Assembly: GCA_963662175.1 (NCBI GenBank)
Contig: OY759217.1
Span: 18,664,562-18,728,561, forward strand
Direction of reading: 5' to 3'
Length of the DNA: 64,000 bases
Origin: Aradus depressus
Lineage: Eukaryota; Arthropoda; Insecta; Hemiptera; Aradidae
Position numbers and translations under genes: made by a program. The notes under the pieces are model-generated. The model had not been told where the DNA came from, did no database searches, and saw nothing but the letters and a program-made list of their open reading frames with translations. Positions 12,780-25,700 of the stretch are shown here, piece by piece (position 1 is the stretch's first letter; every line of letters starts with the position of its first letter).

Positions 12780-15195
12780 GCTACCTGGATTAGTAGCTGT
12801 CAAAATGGCATCTATTTATCGACTAGTACCAATGCCCAGCGCTAGATGTCAATAGTAACCAATATGCCACTTTTCGTCAAGTAGTATCATCACAGGGTTA
12901 TTCTGAGGCTAGAGGATTCTAGTAGCCGTCAAACAGGCATACAAGGGAGGGTCCTTGGGGTCATGCCCCCCCCTTTTTTTTATTTTAGAACTTTTTTAAA
13001 ATAATTTTGTTGTATCAGTCGGTTTGTAACAATCTGAACTCGAATTACAATAAAATAAATTACCCGAAATTGTATTGGAAATAGGAGGTATAATAATTTA
13101 CGCGAAATTGTAATGAAAACAAGAGGTATATATATTTACAATGAATAAAAAATAATCGAATATAAGAAAAAAAAATCAGATTCTAGTGGCCACATCTTCT
13201 CCAGGCTCGCGCAAAATATCGTCTAGGTCTTCTTCTTTCTGTGAATTTTCTTCTCTCCCTTCTCGTTCTTGAGCTGCTGATCGTTTTTGTAGAAAATCAA
13301 TTTGTCGTCACTCTCGCAATTCGGTCCAAAGTGCTTCGTAAGTTTTGGACATCACGAAGTTTTATAGGTTTCACGATTGAGTCACGATTCCAAACTTACT
13401 GGTAGTACCTACTATTTTCCCCACTCTTCACAACTGATTTTCTCTCACCTACCTCAGATGTATAAGAGGCCTCTCCTTGCATCAATATCTTAGTATTCTG
13501 TTTTGTTATAAGAAATCTCTTTGTCGGGGCGAATTTTAAATGCTAGTTTGTAGGTTGTTTCATGAAGAACTTGCTGGTTTTCTTCCAATCATAATCGGGA
13601 TAATCTCATCCCAGCTTGAATGCAGTTCCACATTCTGAAGGAATTTCTTCATGCTGACGTGGCTCAACGAGGGATTAAGTTTTCTTTAATTTCTTTTCAA
13701 TTTGTGCGAACACATGGTTCGGGGGAATAAAAGAATGCCCTGGAATGGGGAACATAGGCTTTATCTTGACCAGCCCCGCTGCAACATATATCAGTGCCCT
13801 AGGCGAAAATCTACCTTGCGCCCTCTTGTAAGGAGAGACAATTTCAATAATTAAAAAATAAAACTTCATAAAAAAATTGTTTAATGTTTAAATTTATTAT
13901 AAAAAAATATATATATACTATATATAAAAAAATTATAAAAACAACATATATTATCGTAATATATCTGAAAAAATGATTGAAAGACATCAAATTGTATCAA
14001 TTTTTGGAAAAATTCAATTGTATTTTTCGGGCTTTAGCATTAGCAAATTCTTCAATTACATCCTTGAAATTTCTGTTCTTGGCCAGTTCGTTTTCTATTG
14101 CAAGAACAGCAAGAGCATCGAGTCTTTCTTGTGTCATAGTTGATCTTAAAAAAAAAATTAAAACTCCTTTCGCAACTGGCTACTGATACTGGAATCGTTA
14201 AAAGTATGCGTAACGCAATCCACAAGTTCGTGAATAAGTCGTAAGTATTAGTTTTTTTTTTCAATTCTTTCAATCAAGGTCCGGCGGGGCTGATCTTGAC
14301 CAACCATCATTGGAACATAAACATGAATGCGGTGTTTGCCGGTGTGCTTTTGCCCTCCACACCCATCAGCCATACATCTAAGGACAGTAATCCCTGTCAA
14401 ATCGGTATTTTGCAGCCTGTGAAACAAAGCTGAAACGATTTTATTGGAACTCTCTGGGTATTCATGTTCCCCCCAAGTGTATATGAGTACGTTATTGTTG
14501 GTCAAGGGATCTTTTGATGAGCCGTTTGGTTTCTTGGGGTTTCCAGTAGGGCAGTATCTGAAACATAAATTATGAAAAATGAAAATAAGTGGTAGGTTAT
14601 GAATGAATGATCGAATTTGTTGTTGCAAAATACTGATATTATTATGAATACAACCTACCTTCGTCGTTTTGCCACCTCTCGCTTCCACCCAGACGGATCT
14701 CTTATACGCTTCCGTGCCTGATGAGGAAGAACTTCCAACATTTTTCTCCATCTCGTTAAAAATTAAGCACTAAATTTAATAAAACTTCGCACATACACTA
14801 TAAAAACAAACCTCGAACTTATCGCAATCACGAGGCTACTGCTGCGCTATTTGGCTGATTTGGAGAGGGCGGGTTTTGAATCTACATCGATGAGTGGAGA
14901 TTGCCAGTTCTGCAGCACACCTTCATTTTCAGACGCTGAATCTGGCCGGTTTTGAAACGTTTTCGTGTTCGCAAAGGGGAGAAGAGATCTAATGGACTCA
15001 GAATCGTTGAAAAAACGCATTTGTGAAAAAAAACTTTTGCAGCTACTCGACTCATATATAGAATGTAGTGATAGTTCGGTTTAATTTTTTCCGAATGACC
15101 CCCTCCGAGAAGTTAGGCTGTGCACGCGCCTGCCGTCGAAACGGAGATTATTTATCGTGTAGTACGAATGCTTGCCACTAGATGTCAAAGTTCCG
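12780..15195 (-). mobile_element. Decayed DNA transposon with DGCGGQ and GHSF-P motifs, containing a hAT remnant
   Basis: On the minus strand three separated blocks read as one decayed transposase. The first, 14751-14280, has VLRCMADGCGGQ. The second, 13830-13680, has GHSFIPPNHVFAQIEKKLK. The third, 13670-13190, has a degenerate C-terminal part with several stops, including MSKTYEALWTELRE and a closing EEDLDDILREPGEDVATRI. I know the DGCGGQ...GHSF-P-D-RVF-IEK arrangement from multicopy insect transposon proteins, but cannot name the superfamily. A diverged direct repeat containing TATTTATCG and CTAGATGTCAA lies on each side (about 12806-12850 and 15150-15190). Confidence 0.6.
13970..14255 (-). 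pseudogene. hAT-family transposase C-terminal dimerisation domain, frameshifted remnant
   Basis: The minus-strand translation gives YDLFTNLWIALRILLTIPVS followed by VASCERSF, the hallmark of the hATC dimerisation domain. After a frameshift in an A/T-rich spot near 14145 it resumes with STMTQERLDALAVLAIENEL and ends LNFSKN-stop. The catalytic domain is missing. The remnant interrupts the DGCGGQ-type transposon block, so it inserted into it or recombined with it. Confidence 0.85.
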
Positions 15196-15199
15196 TTTT

Positions 15200-15764
15200 T
15201 ACATTAGGTCACATCATAACTTAATATATATATATGCCTCTAGTTAAAGTACTTTTCAAGGTGCCCTTTTGTACAATAGGGTAGCTCATGATCTACGTGT
15301 ATACGCCAAGATTGATAGAGAGTTTCTCTTCTATTAATTAACCTTGAGGTTGATAGAAGAGATTCTCTTGCCATATTTTGGTGTATAGCCTTCGACACCT
15401 GAGATATAATGGCTGGCATTCGTACTGATTATTATAAAATCGATTACATTATAAGTGAAATGTTTTAACCTGGGGATGTGAAACCTCCCTACGCGGCTTC
15501 AGTTTTTTAGCTTAAAGATATTGACAAAGTTCTTGAAATTAAATTAACTTTGAATAAAATTATTCAACTAGCAATGAATAAAAAAAAGTTATTTATATTG
15601 TATATTATACCTTGTCATCATTTGACAATACTTCGAATGTTTTAAAGATCTTTTACCTATGAACTGTTTTAATTTTTTTTTTTTTTGTCACTCGAAGAAC
15701 ATCTTTTACAAATAGAGGTTCGCTTAAAGTTTAGGTTTTTACTGCAACTGATAATAACTCAGCA
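15200..15764 (+). promoter_or_regulatory. WDR59 upstream region
   Basis: This is the 560 bp between the transposon debris and the WDR59 start codon. I see no ORF and no obvious core promoter motif. A copy-like pair of 'agagtttctcttctat' and 'agagattctcttgcc' segments near 15320-15370 is the only local repetition. It is called regulatory from position only. Confidence 0.3.
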
Positions 15765-16728
15765 ATGGCTACTAGGTGGAGCAGTGAATTGATGGTGGCT
15801 GAGCATCCTGACTTGCAGGTCTTAAATATAATATATTATGCATTATTCTAATTCACAAATATGTTTTCAAATTTACTTATTATCTGGTGTTATTTCAGGC
15901 TAGTGCAATGACAGTTGATTGGAGTGGCATGTTTGTCCTACTAGCTGGGTATTATTTTTTTATTGACACAATACACTTGCTATACTTCCAACTATCTACA
16001 ATATTTTGTACATTTTTGCCTTCCTTTATTCCTGTTTCAGGAGGAGATACTTCGGTTTGAAAAGTTTAACAGATCCTTTGGAGAGTTTAAGAAAATTCCC
16101 GAGACAAAGCAAATATGATGTTGGTGCTGCCGAATGGAGCCCTCACTCAGAGAATAGGCATCTCTGTGCTATTTCGGTATGTATTTTAATTTAATTTAAT
16201 GTACATTTCAATCTAAAGAGTATTGTTTACTACTACTGTCTACATTTTTTTATTAACTGGTTATAACTTTCAGTTAATTCAAATGTGTTATGTCATTTTT
16301 ATGAAGTCTTTGAGATATTTGAGCGCTTAACAACTAAGATCTTTTGATTGGGCTAATTTCAGAAATAGGTATCTTATTTATCTATCTTATAGATCTTATA
16401 TTCTCACCGATTTCCTATTTGTGACTTCATTCACTATTTTTATCTAGTAAACGCATATGATCGAGCCAGTTAAAAAAAAAAATACTGGACAGGCTCAAAT
16501 TTTGAGGAGAAAATACATTTTTTTTTTTGTATAACTAAGAATAACTCAAGGCCAATGGAAAAAATATTACTTACATTAAAAAAGTAAGTCAATTAACAAC
16601 CCAATTCTAGAAAACAGGATCAATGCAATAATAGAATCAATGATTTACATTTTAACTTACTCATTAGTTACTGTACACTTACAATTCATTAAACAGTGAT
16701 CTGACTAATCTTCAATCCTTAAAATTTC

Positions 16729-16797
<69 letters not shown>

Positions 16798-19700
16798 AGA
16801 TTTCTAAAGAATGGAACATGAATTCTTGTTGGTCAGACTTCATCCGAACTGTCTGGAAGACCTACAAGTGATACATTGGTCTAAAACTTTAAAATTACTT
16901 TAAAACATAATCACTTCGAAACAATATCTGATACAAAATTTGCGTAAACAATTCCTCAATTATTATACAACATACAGGAGAAGTAGAGGGCGCAATTAGC
17001 TCAGTGGTATGCGTGCTGGCCTTCTGTTTATTTTACCTGGGAGGCCGTCCTTCGGAAGGGGCGTTAAGATATGGTCCCGAGCCTGTACGATGTCAGGTAC
17101 TCGTTAAAGACCCCTGCCTTTTGGTAGGAATGAAAATTTAGGGTAGGCGAAAGTTAGGACTCCTACAGTAGAGTCGGGTTCATGTCACCAGCGTGACCAA
17201 AGAGCGCTCTGGTAGTAGGCGATATGACCTCGTAGTTAAAGCCAGGGCATGTGTAATAATAACTAACTAGAGGACAAGTAATATATTTCGGTGGTCGAAA
17301 ATTTGGTCACACGTCACATGACAAAATGTAAAGCAATATCGTTCCTCTCACGAAGAAACCAAAGAGGTATGGCATGGTGTCCTATTTGCAGTGGGCGTAT
17401 TTTGCGGTCGAGCTTGCTGGTATTAGTTTTATTTTTAAATATGTTGGAATCAGGGGTGTGCAGTTTTTTTTATATGGTTGACCATGGTAATGCTAACGTG
17501 TATATGTATGTGTTGAGACAAAGGACAAGGTGGAGGTATTCGACTGGGCGGAGGCAGCCCCCACCCAGGTACACAGCCTTTGTGCCCACACCAGAGTAGT
17601 CAGTGACATCAGTTGGCATCTCTTCGACCCCAACCAGCTCGCCTCTTGCTCCATAGATACCTTCACCTATATATGGGATCTGAGGGACACCCGCCGGCCT
17701 AGCACGTCTCTCTCAACTATAGGTAAACATTAGCCAACCTACAATTTTAATATTTATTAGGAAAAATAAAGAAAACTATTTTGGGATCTGTTGAAAATTG
17801 AATTCCGAACCAAAAACTAGCAAACTGCCCTACATATTAGAACTACGTCAACTTTTTTTATTTCGTGGCACTACCTCACACGTTCAAAAGAGACGTTTTA
17901 CTTCGTGACTTTTTAACGCTACTTCGGCGAAGGGTAAAGCGGTGGAGGGTTGAAACTTGTTTTGTTATATAGAATAGATATAAAAGCTATCTAATGTATT
18001 ATTTACTATTATTAGTTTCGAAGATATATGCGTTAAAAGTGCGACATGTTTTCCTTGGAGTGTTACCCCCTATCCAGCGCGCGTCAGAATTATTGTGAGA
18101 GTACCTAAACACTTATTTTAGATACTTAGTGCATCTTTAGCTTGCCAAGATCTTTAACTGGGCTGTTCATTACAGTAATCGGAACTGTTTAACCTAAACT
18201 TTATAAACTACAACACCAAATTGTGTAACTTTATGAGATAAATAAATATAATACTAAAGTTGACTACTTTTACTCACTTTCCATACATTACCCGCCATTG
18301 AACTGTTCAAGTACATAGTAGACAATAGCTTTAATAAAAAAATATATAATAACAATTATGAGTGAAGAAAAATACCCTTCAAGACCCCTAAAATAAAAAG
18401 ATAGATATTCTGCTCTAGAAATACCGCTATACCAGAATTATATTATGTCTTACTTTAAATTATGTGAGGTTCCACATACAAACTGTCAAACTAAATCTAA
18501 TATGCAACCTTAAATGATAGTGAAAAGAAAGAACAAAGAGAAAACTTTTATTATTTTATTAAGTAGTGCTCTATGTGATGTACGAGTATTGTTTTAATTT
18601 AATTTTATATTAACTGAACTGGGAAGAATAGTTACTTTACTTTAAAGCAGACAAACCAGTTATGGCTTAAGCAGTCCATATGATTGCAATTATTATTATT
18701 GTATTTATTATTTTGAAACAATTCAAAAAAAAAGATGTCATAATCTGCCTTGTATAACAGAAAGTTAAGTGATTTTAGAACCTGAAGTAACAATAATGCC
18801 AAAATTACACTAAAACCAAAATTAGTTACTTTAGTTAGAAAGGGATTTAGATATACTCGTAGTTTAATTTAAATTTCTGTGAGTAATCTCAATATGATAT
18901 TCGATAATACTTATATTCAGTCGAAATCTTCATCAGACTCGTTTCTTATGTCTTTTGAGGAAACAATAATGTTTATTTTAGAGAAGTTTCCTGATAAGAA
19001 GGATATATTAAATGTCGAGGGATGTCTGAAAGGGGCAAAAGAAATATTTGAAGACACGTAACTATCGCAGACTAGAAATACGTATATTGTCTTGTCTCAA
19101 ATAAAAATGGGAAGCAGTTGAATGATTTAATTGAGGAGTATATTTTTTATGGGAGAAGTAAAAGTGATAAAAAAAGTAATTTAATTTTTATCGGAAAAAT
19201 GGGGCGTAATTTGAAAGAGGTAGATGTGAAGCAAGCTTCCTCGATATGTCTTTGTCTGACTTTTTTCTACTCTCTGACCATTTCTCATACCTTCAAAGTT
19301 TCTGAGAGAAGTCTTCTTTGTTATTGACTAATATTCACAACAGAAACACTAAAAATATATTAAAAAATCCTACTGATGTAAATACCTCGAATTCATATCT
19401 AAAAAGTTAAACGAACTAAAGACAGCCATCAACACTAAATTTTGGGTTTGATATCTAATAAATGTTTGAAAAATCTTCCAGAACCCGGATATTATTTTAT
19501 TCTTAATATATTTAATATTGAATTTCGGAAAAGATGGATAAGCGCGAAATATTTTTCGACTCTTTTAAAGTTTTTTAAATGAGTAAGTGGGGTTGATTGA
19601 TACCGTATTTAAAATACAGACTTTCGTTTATACCATATTTTGAAGAGGTTTCATCTTTTCTAGATGGCGATCCTATCATATTAAGAATCATTTCATTAAA

Positions 19701-22700
19701 TCTGTTTTTAGCGGGTGCAACGCAAGTCAGATGGAATAAACAGTCACGATATTTACTCGCAACAGCTCATAACGGTGACGTGAAGTTATGGGATCAGAGG
19801 AAAGGTTGTACTCCAGTTCAGTATATTACAGCTCACTTAGCTAATGTAAGTTCAATTATTTTATTAAACATTTTTATAATGAAAAAAAAAAAAATCATAA
19901 GTAAAAGACCATAGATGTACTTTGTGCCAGGAAAGTCGGTAATGTGCGAGGTGGCTGCAAGCTCCTATTAAATCCGGTCTTATTCTAAGCCCTGCCTCAC
20001 CTTCCTTCAGCTGGGAATTATTAGGTTGATTATTTAAATATTATATCAAATTCTTAGTTAATAACTGTATTTTGGGAGTGACCCAATATTTTTTGTTTGT
20101 TTGCTTGGAAATCAATGTCTTACTTATACACCTCTGGATCTACTGATAAGTATAATTGTGGGCCGATGAAGGAATATCTAGATCTTCTATTCCCTTTTTA
20201 TTTGATCTAGGATGTATATTCATTTAATAATGTGCAATAATTATTATTCCTAAATGATTAGATTCACTGTTTGGATTGGGATCCCAATCAAGAAAATCGC
20301 CTGTCCACTTCTAGTCAAGATTGCACTGTTAAATTTTTTGATACTACTAATCCAAAGAAACCAGAGAATTTTCTGACAGCAGCTGCTCCAGTTTGGAGGG
20401 CTCGATACACGGTGAGTTTTGTTTTTTTTACTAAATATTTTAGCAGTTAGTCCTATTCCATGTATGACAACGTTAGAATAATTATGAAACTACGTAACTC
20501 CGCATTTTGTGAGATTATTTTATGTTAGATTTTACGTGTTTGGGATTTCGTTGGCCGAATACAATTGTCACTCGTTAATTGGAGTTCGTAGTCGGGCGGC
20601 TGCCCTGCGTGCCTATAAAAACAAACCTGGCTTCCGACAAGCTGTTCAGTAGAGGCGGGGCCTCTTAACGGTTTGTGGGTTTCGTTAGCATGGAAAATAA
20701 ACTTCAATGATTTCGTGCCCGGAACAATTGATTTAGCTAAAATGTTGATCCGAACAGATATTTAACAAACCTAAAAGACACAAAATGTGAAAGGAAAACT
20801 TCATGCCATGAACCACTTGGTTTCTCAACGGTACATATAACATTTTACAATTTCGAGATAAGATTTATATAATTTGGATAAATATTTTTTATTTTATAAG
20901 TATTTTGTTAAAGCCTTTCGGCAATGGGATGTTGATGGTTGTTGTACCCTCAATGCGGAGAGGCGACAACAGTCTGTTACTTTGGAATTTGGCTAACAAA
21001 GGGCCCAAAACAACACCTGTTCATACATTTGTTGGACACACTGATATCGTCTTGGAATTTGCTTGGAGAAAAAGACCAGGTTTGAAATTATTTTCATAAT
21101 TACTTAGATAATTTTTTTTTTTTAAATGTGACAAGTTTCTGCCCTTATCATCAATGATTTTATTGTTAAATCAAAGTTGGCTGGATACCGGATTTGGATT
21201 TTGTTATAAAATACAATTATGGAGATCCATCCCACTCCTTTTCACTTGAGGGTTATGGGCTCTCCACATCGTTAAAATATTGAAGATTTAAAGGGTTTTA
21301 AATGTCTAGAATAAAGTGAAAAATTCAGAGCAGATGGGATATAAGTTGTCAATGTTTCGGATTTCCGGCAATACATTTACGGTTAAACTAGGACTTGATT
21401 TTTTTTTTAAGTTTCTTACACACAAATCTCTTTAATTTACACTTTCATTAACAGAAAATGAAGAATGTGCTTGCTAATTCTAATTCATAGGAGCCACCGC
21501 AAACAGCGAAGTGCCAGATAACACTAAACCTCATTCTTGTAAACATCACTAACTATCTCTCTAAGCTTTCCACAAAAACAATAATATTGAATACACTAAC
21601 GAAAGTTACTTCTGGCATAGTAGTTAAATATATAATTAAATTTTCTAAATTACTTACGTAAATTTAATATTCGACGTATCCATTTGAAAGGAGGTTCGTT
21701 ATAACGAAGAAAAAATACTCTTCGATTTTAAATACCATTTACCATTATTTTTTATTTATTAACAATTTGTGTTATAATTTATTTATTCACATTTCGATTA
21801 ATTTACTCATTTCCCTGAAACTGGATGATATGTGTTTATTACCTTTTTTTCTTGTTTTCATTGAACTTTTTTATCATTTTTAATATTTATTGATTTTTCA
21901 TTATCTTTTTCTTTTGATATGTATTCAAACGTCTACTTAATTTATTGTAGCAATACTTATTTAATCAGAATCAGCCTCTCATGTTGTTATTATTTAAGAA
22001 CAAATAACTTGCTCATTTTCTTGTACTCTCTCATTAATGATGTTGAATAAGTTCGAAAACCTCTGACGGGCAGTGGACTAAGAGTATTGTCTTTATTTAA
22101 TTTAAATTATTATTATCAGTTTTTATTATATAAATTGTAGCATATCTACTAATGAAATAAATCACTTACCTATCTGTCTGCTGAAAGCGAAGAGTCCTTG
22201 TCAATTTATAGTACAAACAAATTCAAAAACCCTATAACCCTAATTTCGAGGTGCAGAGACCCTATTGCTTTTTTCTTATCATGAATGCAATTGTAAAAAA
22301 CTGCCTTGTTTTTATTCCATTATATTTTTTAATCGTGGTTGTTTACATGTCTGGCAGATTCATTGGATTATCAGTTGATTACTTGGTCGAAAGATCAGAC
22401 GTTAAGGATTTGGCAGATAGAACCATTTTTGCAGAAGGTATGGCTTATACACAGTTTCTTAACAGTTGATGAATATATAATAGATTTGTATTTTTTAAAT
22501 ATATGTATACAGTGCTTTTTAAAATAAATTTCAATTTTGAATTCATTTAGCTTTGTGGTATAGAAAGTGAAAATGAACCTACTCTTGAACAACAAGGATC
22601 GGATATTCTTAGCAATTCAAATATTGGTAATGTTACGTTTTATATAGATATGATTTGAAGGTGTCTTTATTGTGGTCAGTATATTGTTATTATGGATTAC

Positions 22701-25700
22701 AGGTAGTGTCGTTGAAAGCACAATAATTGTTGATACCAGGAATAACAGCCTAGATGTCGAACCTTCAATTTCCGAGAGTGCTCCAGACACAAACGTTGTT
22801 GGACATCCAAAAAGTTTACATCAGGAATTTTCTTTGGTCAATGTTAATATACGCAATGTTCATTTCGAATCAGTAAGTTACATTTATAAATAAAATGTTT
22901 AACCCCAAAACGAAAGAAAATTCGTCGATGAATCACCGGCTTTGCATATACTTCCCCAGCACGAATTAATAAATTACGTTTTCGCTCTCCCTCCAGAGCC
23001 AATCGACCGTTTGGGGTAAAACTCAGTATTTAGGATTTTACTTTAATAGTGGCTTTTGAAACCTCATACTTAATTGGGTATCAATACTTCATTACATCGG
23101 CATTTTTCATTGTATCTTCGTCTTTTTTGAGTTGAGCCCCCTCTGATCCTCCCTTTCCTTCTGGCTATTCCGCTGAAAATTAATAGGTGGCGTCCTTATA
23201 GGGCTTCGAAGTTATTTATGAAATTTCGTGTTAATACATTCATTACAACAGAAGTTATTAGAGTTTCTGTGTTCTCCCTTGCTTCATCCTAATTCCTCGT
23301 TCCCTTTGGTCGATTTGGCTGAAAGTTAACAGGGCTTTTCACTTTTTTGTTTTTAATTGTGCAAACAAGGAACTTTTTTTTTTCTGTAAAAAATTAATGA
23401 CATTCCGTTAAAGACATAATAAAATGAAATAATATTGGGTAGTTGGGTGTTGAGACCGAAAACCGAACTAATGTTTACCAAAATATATATTTATTTTGGT
23501 GAACATTAGTTCGGGTTACGGTCTCAACACTAAACCATCCAACTTTGTTTTTCTATTTACGATTGCATTTTCAGCGCTCTAGAATGCAAATAGTATGGCG
23601 CAATAATATATATATATATATAATATAGTTGTAAATTTCAGCATTTCTACTCATTGTTCTGTATAGATCGTAGATTAAAAATTCAATTAATAATTGTTTT
23701 AGATGGATCCTGTGAAAAGGAGATGCAACGTAACGGTGAGGGTTAACGGAAATGATGTGGTTCTCCAGATAGCATTTCCCACGGGATATCCAAACAACAT
23801 TCCTCCCATTTTTCAGTTTACTTCTGCTACCACTGTAGATTCAACGATCAAGAGTAAACTGTTGAAGGTAATTAATTATATTTTTAACACAGAAAAAAAT
23901 TAAAGGTTGTAAGAAGAGTGTACCTCCATTTTTATCAACTTTTGGAAATTAACTAAAAACTCGACTCTGGAACATCCCTCTCAGAAAATCTAATTTAACC
24001 TTTATCGGGGAAAATTCTTCGTGACATACCCCCTGAAGCTATGTTCTTCTTAACCCATATTTACGACTCTATCCTATACTGTCAGTTTTAAAAAAAAACA
24101 ACAAACCACTTTCTTATGTTTTGTCATACCGTCCCTTATTTCTATGGTCGAAACTGCCTCCATTTTGTCTAAGCATCGGTTAGGTTTTTGATCTCAAAAT
24201 TATTTTAGAATGCAAACAATATTGGATAGGTGCCTTCCTCGACATGGCGCAAGCCTTTGATCGAGTCTGTGCCCCCGAAATACTTCCTACCCCAGTACCT
24301 ACTGCCTCATCCTAAAGTCCCACCTTACTGATTGCCATTCCAAGATCTGCGTAGGATTTAAGTACTCAGAACTCATGTCTATTCGGCCCGGTGTCCCCCA
24401 AGAGAGCATTCATACAATACATATATTTCTGACATTTTTTTTTTACATCCAAACCAACCACCTTAAAATCCACACTCCGATTCTTCTATTTAATTTATTT
24501 TTATTTATCTGTTTTAGGTGTTGAAACAAACGGCACAACAGCGTGTGAAAAAGAACAGGTCTTGCTTAGAACCCTGCATTCGGCAGTTGGTCAAATCATT
24601 GGAAGAGGTGAGATTATTATTTTTAGATCTTATTTGGTATTGGAGAAATAATAATAGGATAGTGCCCTTCAAAGTGAAATCAACCAATAACAAATGTTGA
24701 ATCTTAACCTCTCTAATTTTTTATATTATATTTTGTATTATAAATGTTTTTGGGCTACAGTTTCAAAGATATGGACTTACAAAAAAAGGAGAAAAGCTCA
24801 AAATTGGACATGTATTGGATGTTTCAAATTCATTGTTTTTAGATGTTTCATGCGATAACGTAACAGTATTGTAGCTGTAATAGAATACAAAACAAAAGGC
24901 TTAATTTCGAGGCTTATTTGTCCATACAAATTATAAATTCCATAGCTCAGACCATTGGATAATAATATAGCATGGAATGACCCGGAATTATTTTTATAGT
25001 TATCAAAATCTGACAGTTCAGAAAAATCACAAGATTTACATGTGTCTCTACTTCAACAATCAGCTATTTATACAAGTTTTCAAGATGTATATATTCCATT
25101 TCCAAGAACATCCGGAGCCAGGTTTTGTAACGTTGGTGAGTAATTAAGATTTATATTCTGATTTAATTATTTTCTCACTTCTGTATTTATAAAATATATA
25201 TTATCTACTGTTTGAATATATTTTGGCCAGTAAAATGTAGAGTTACTGTTGAGTTGAATATATTAAAAGTTAACATGTTTAGGTTTACTGGTCTGCTTCG
25301 GTCGGGGGTTTAGTGGAAGACAAGGTTTCTCTAGGTCGGATAGGAAAACTCCGCGCTCTCTCTCAGCATTAAATGCATATTCGGACTCGCCCTTGGCTAT
25401 ACCTTCCTACTATTTTCATGACAGAGTAAGTATAATATTAAGTATTACTTAATTATTATTTAGTATTGTACGAAAATTCATTAATGTATGCTTATATTAA
25501 TTTTTTAAATTGTTTATAAAGCAGACGGGACAGTCACGTGCACTGAAATTAGGGCGAAGTTTATCTCGAGGTATGAATCAGAAAGCAGCCAAAGCGTCTG
25601 TAGTTATTTATGACGCATCGAATCTTTTTCATTTTCGTCGAGATCTGGCTGAAAAATATGTGTAAGATCCGCACTCAGTAGCAGTGTATATTCTTAATTT

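Noticed and set aside
16987..17060. tRNA gene
   Set aside because: The A-box block is tRNA-like, but the B box and acceptor-stem partner are missing and the sequence continues into a SINE body. The same holds for 38603-38680.
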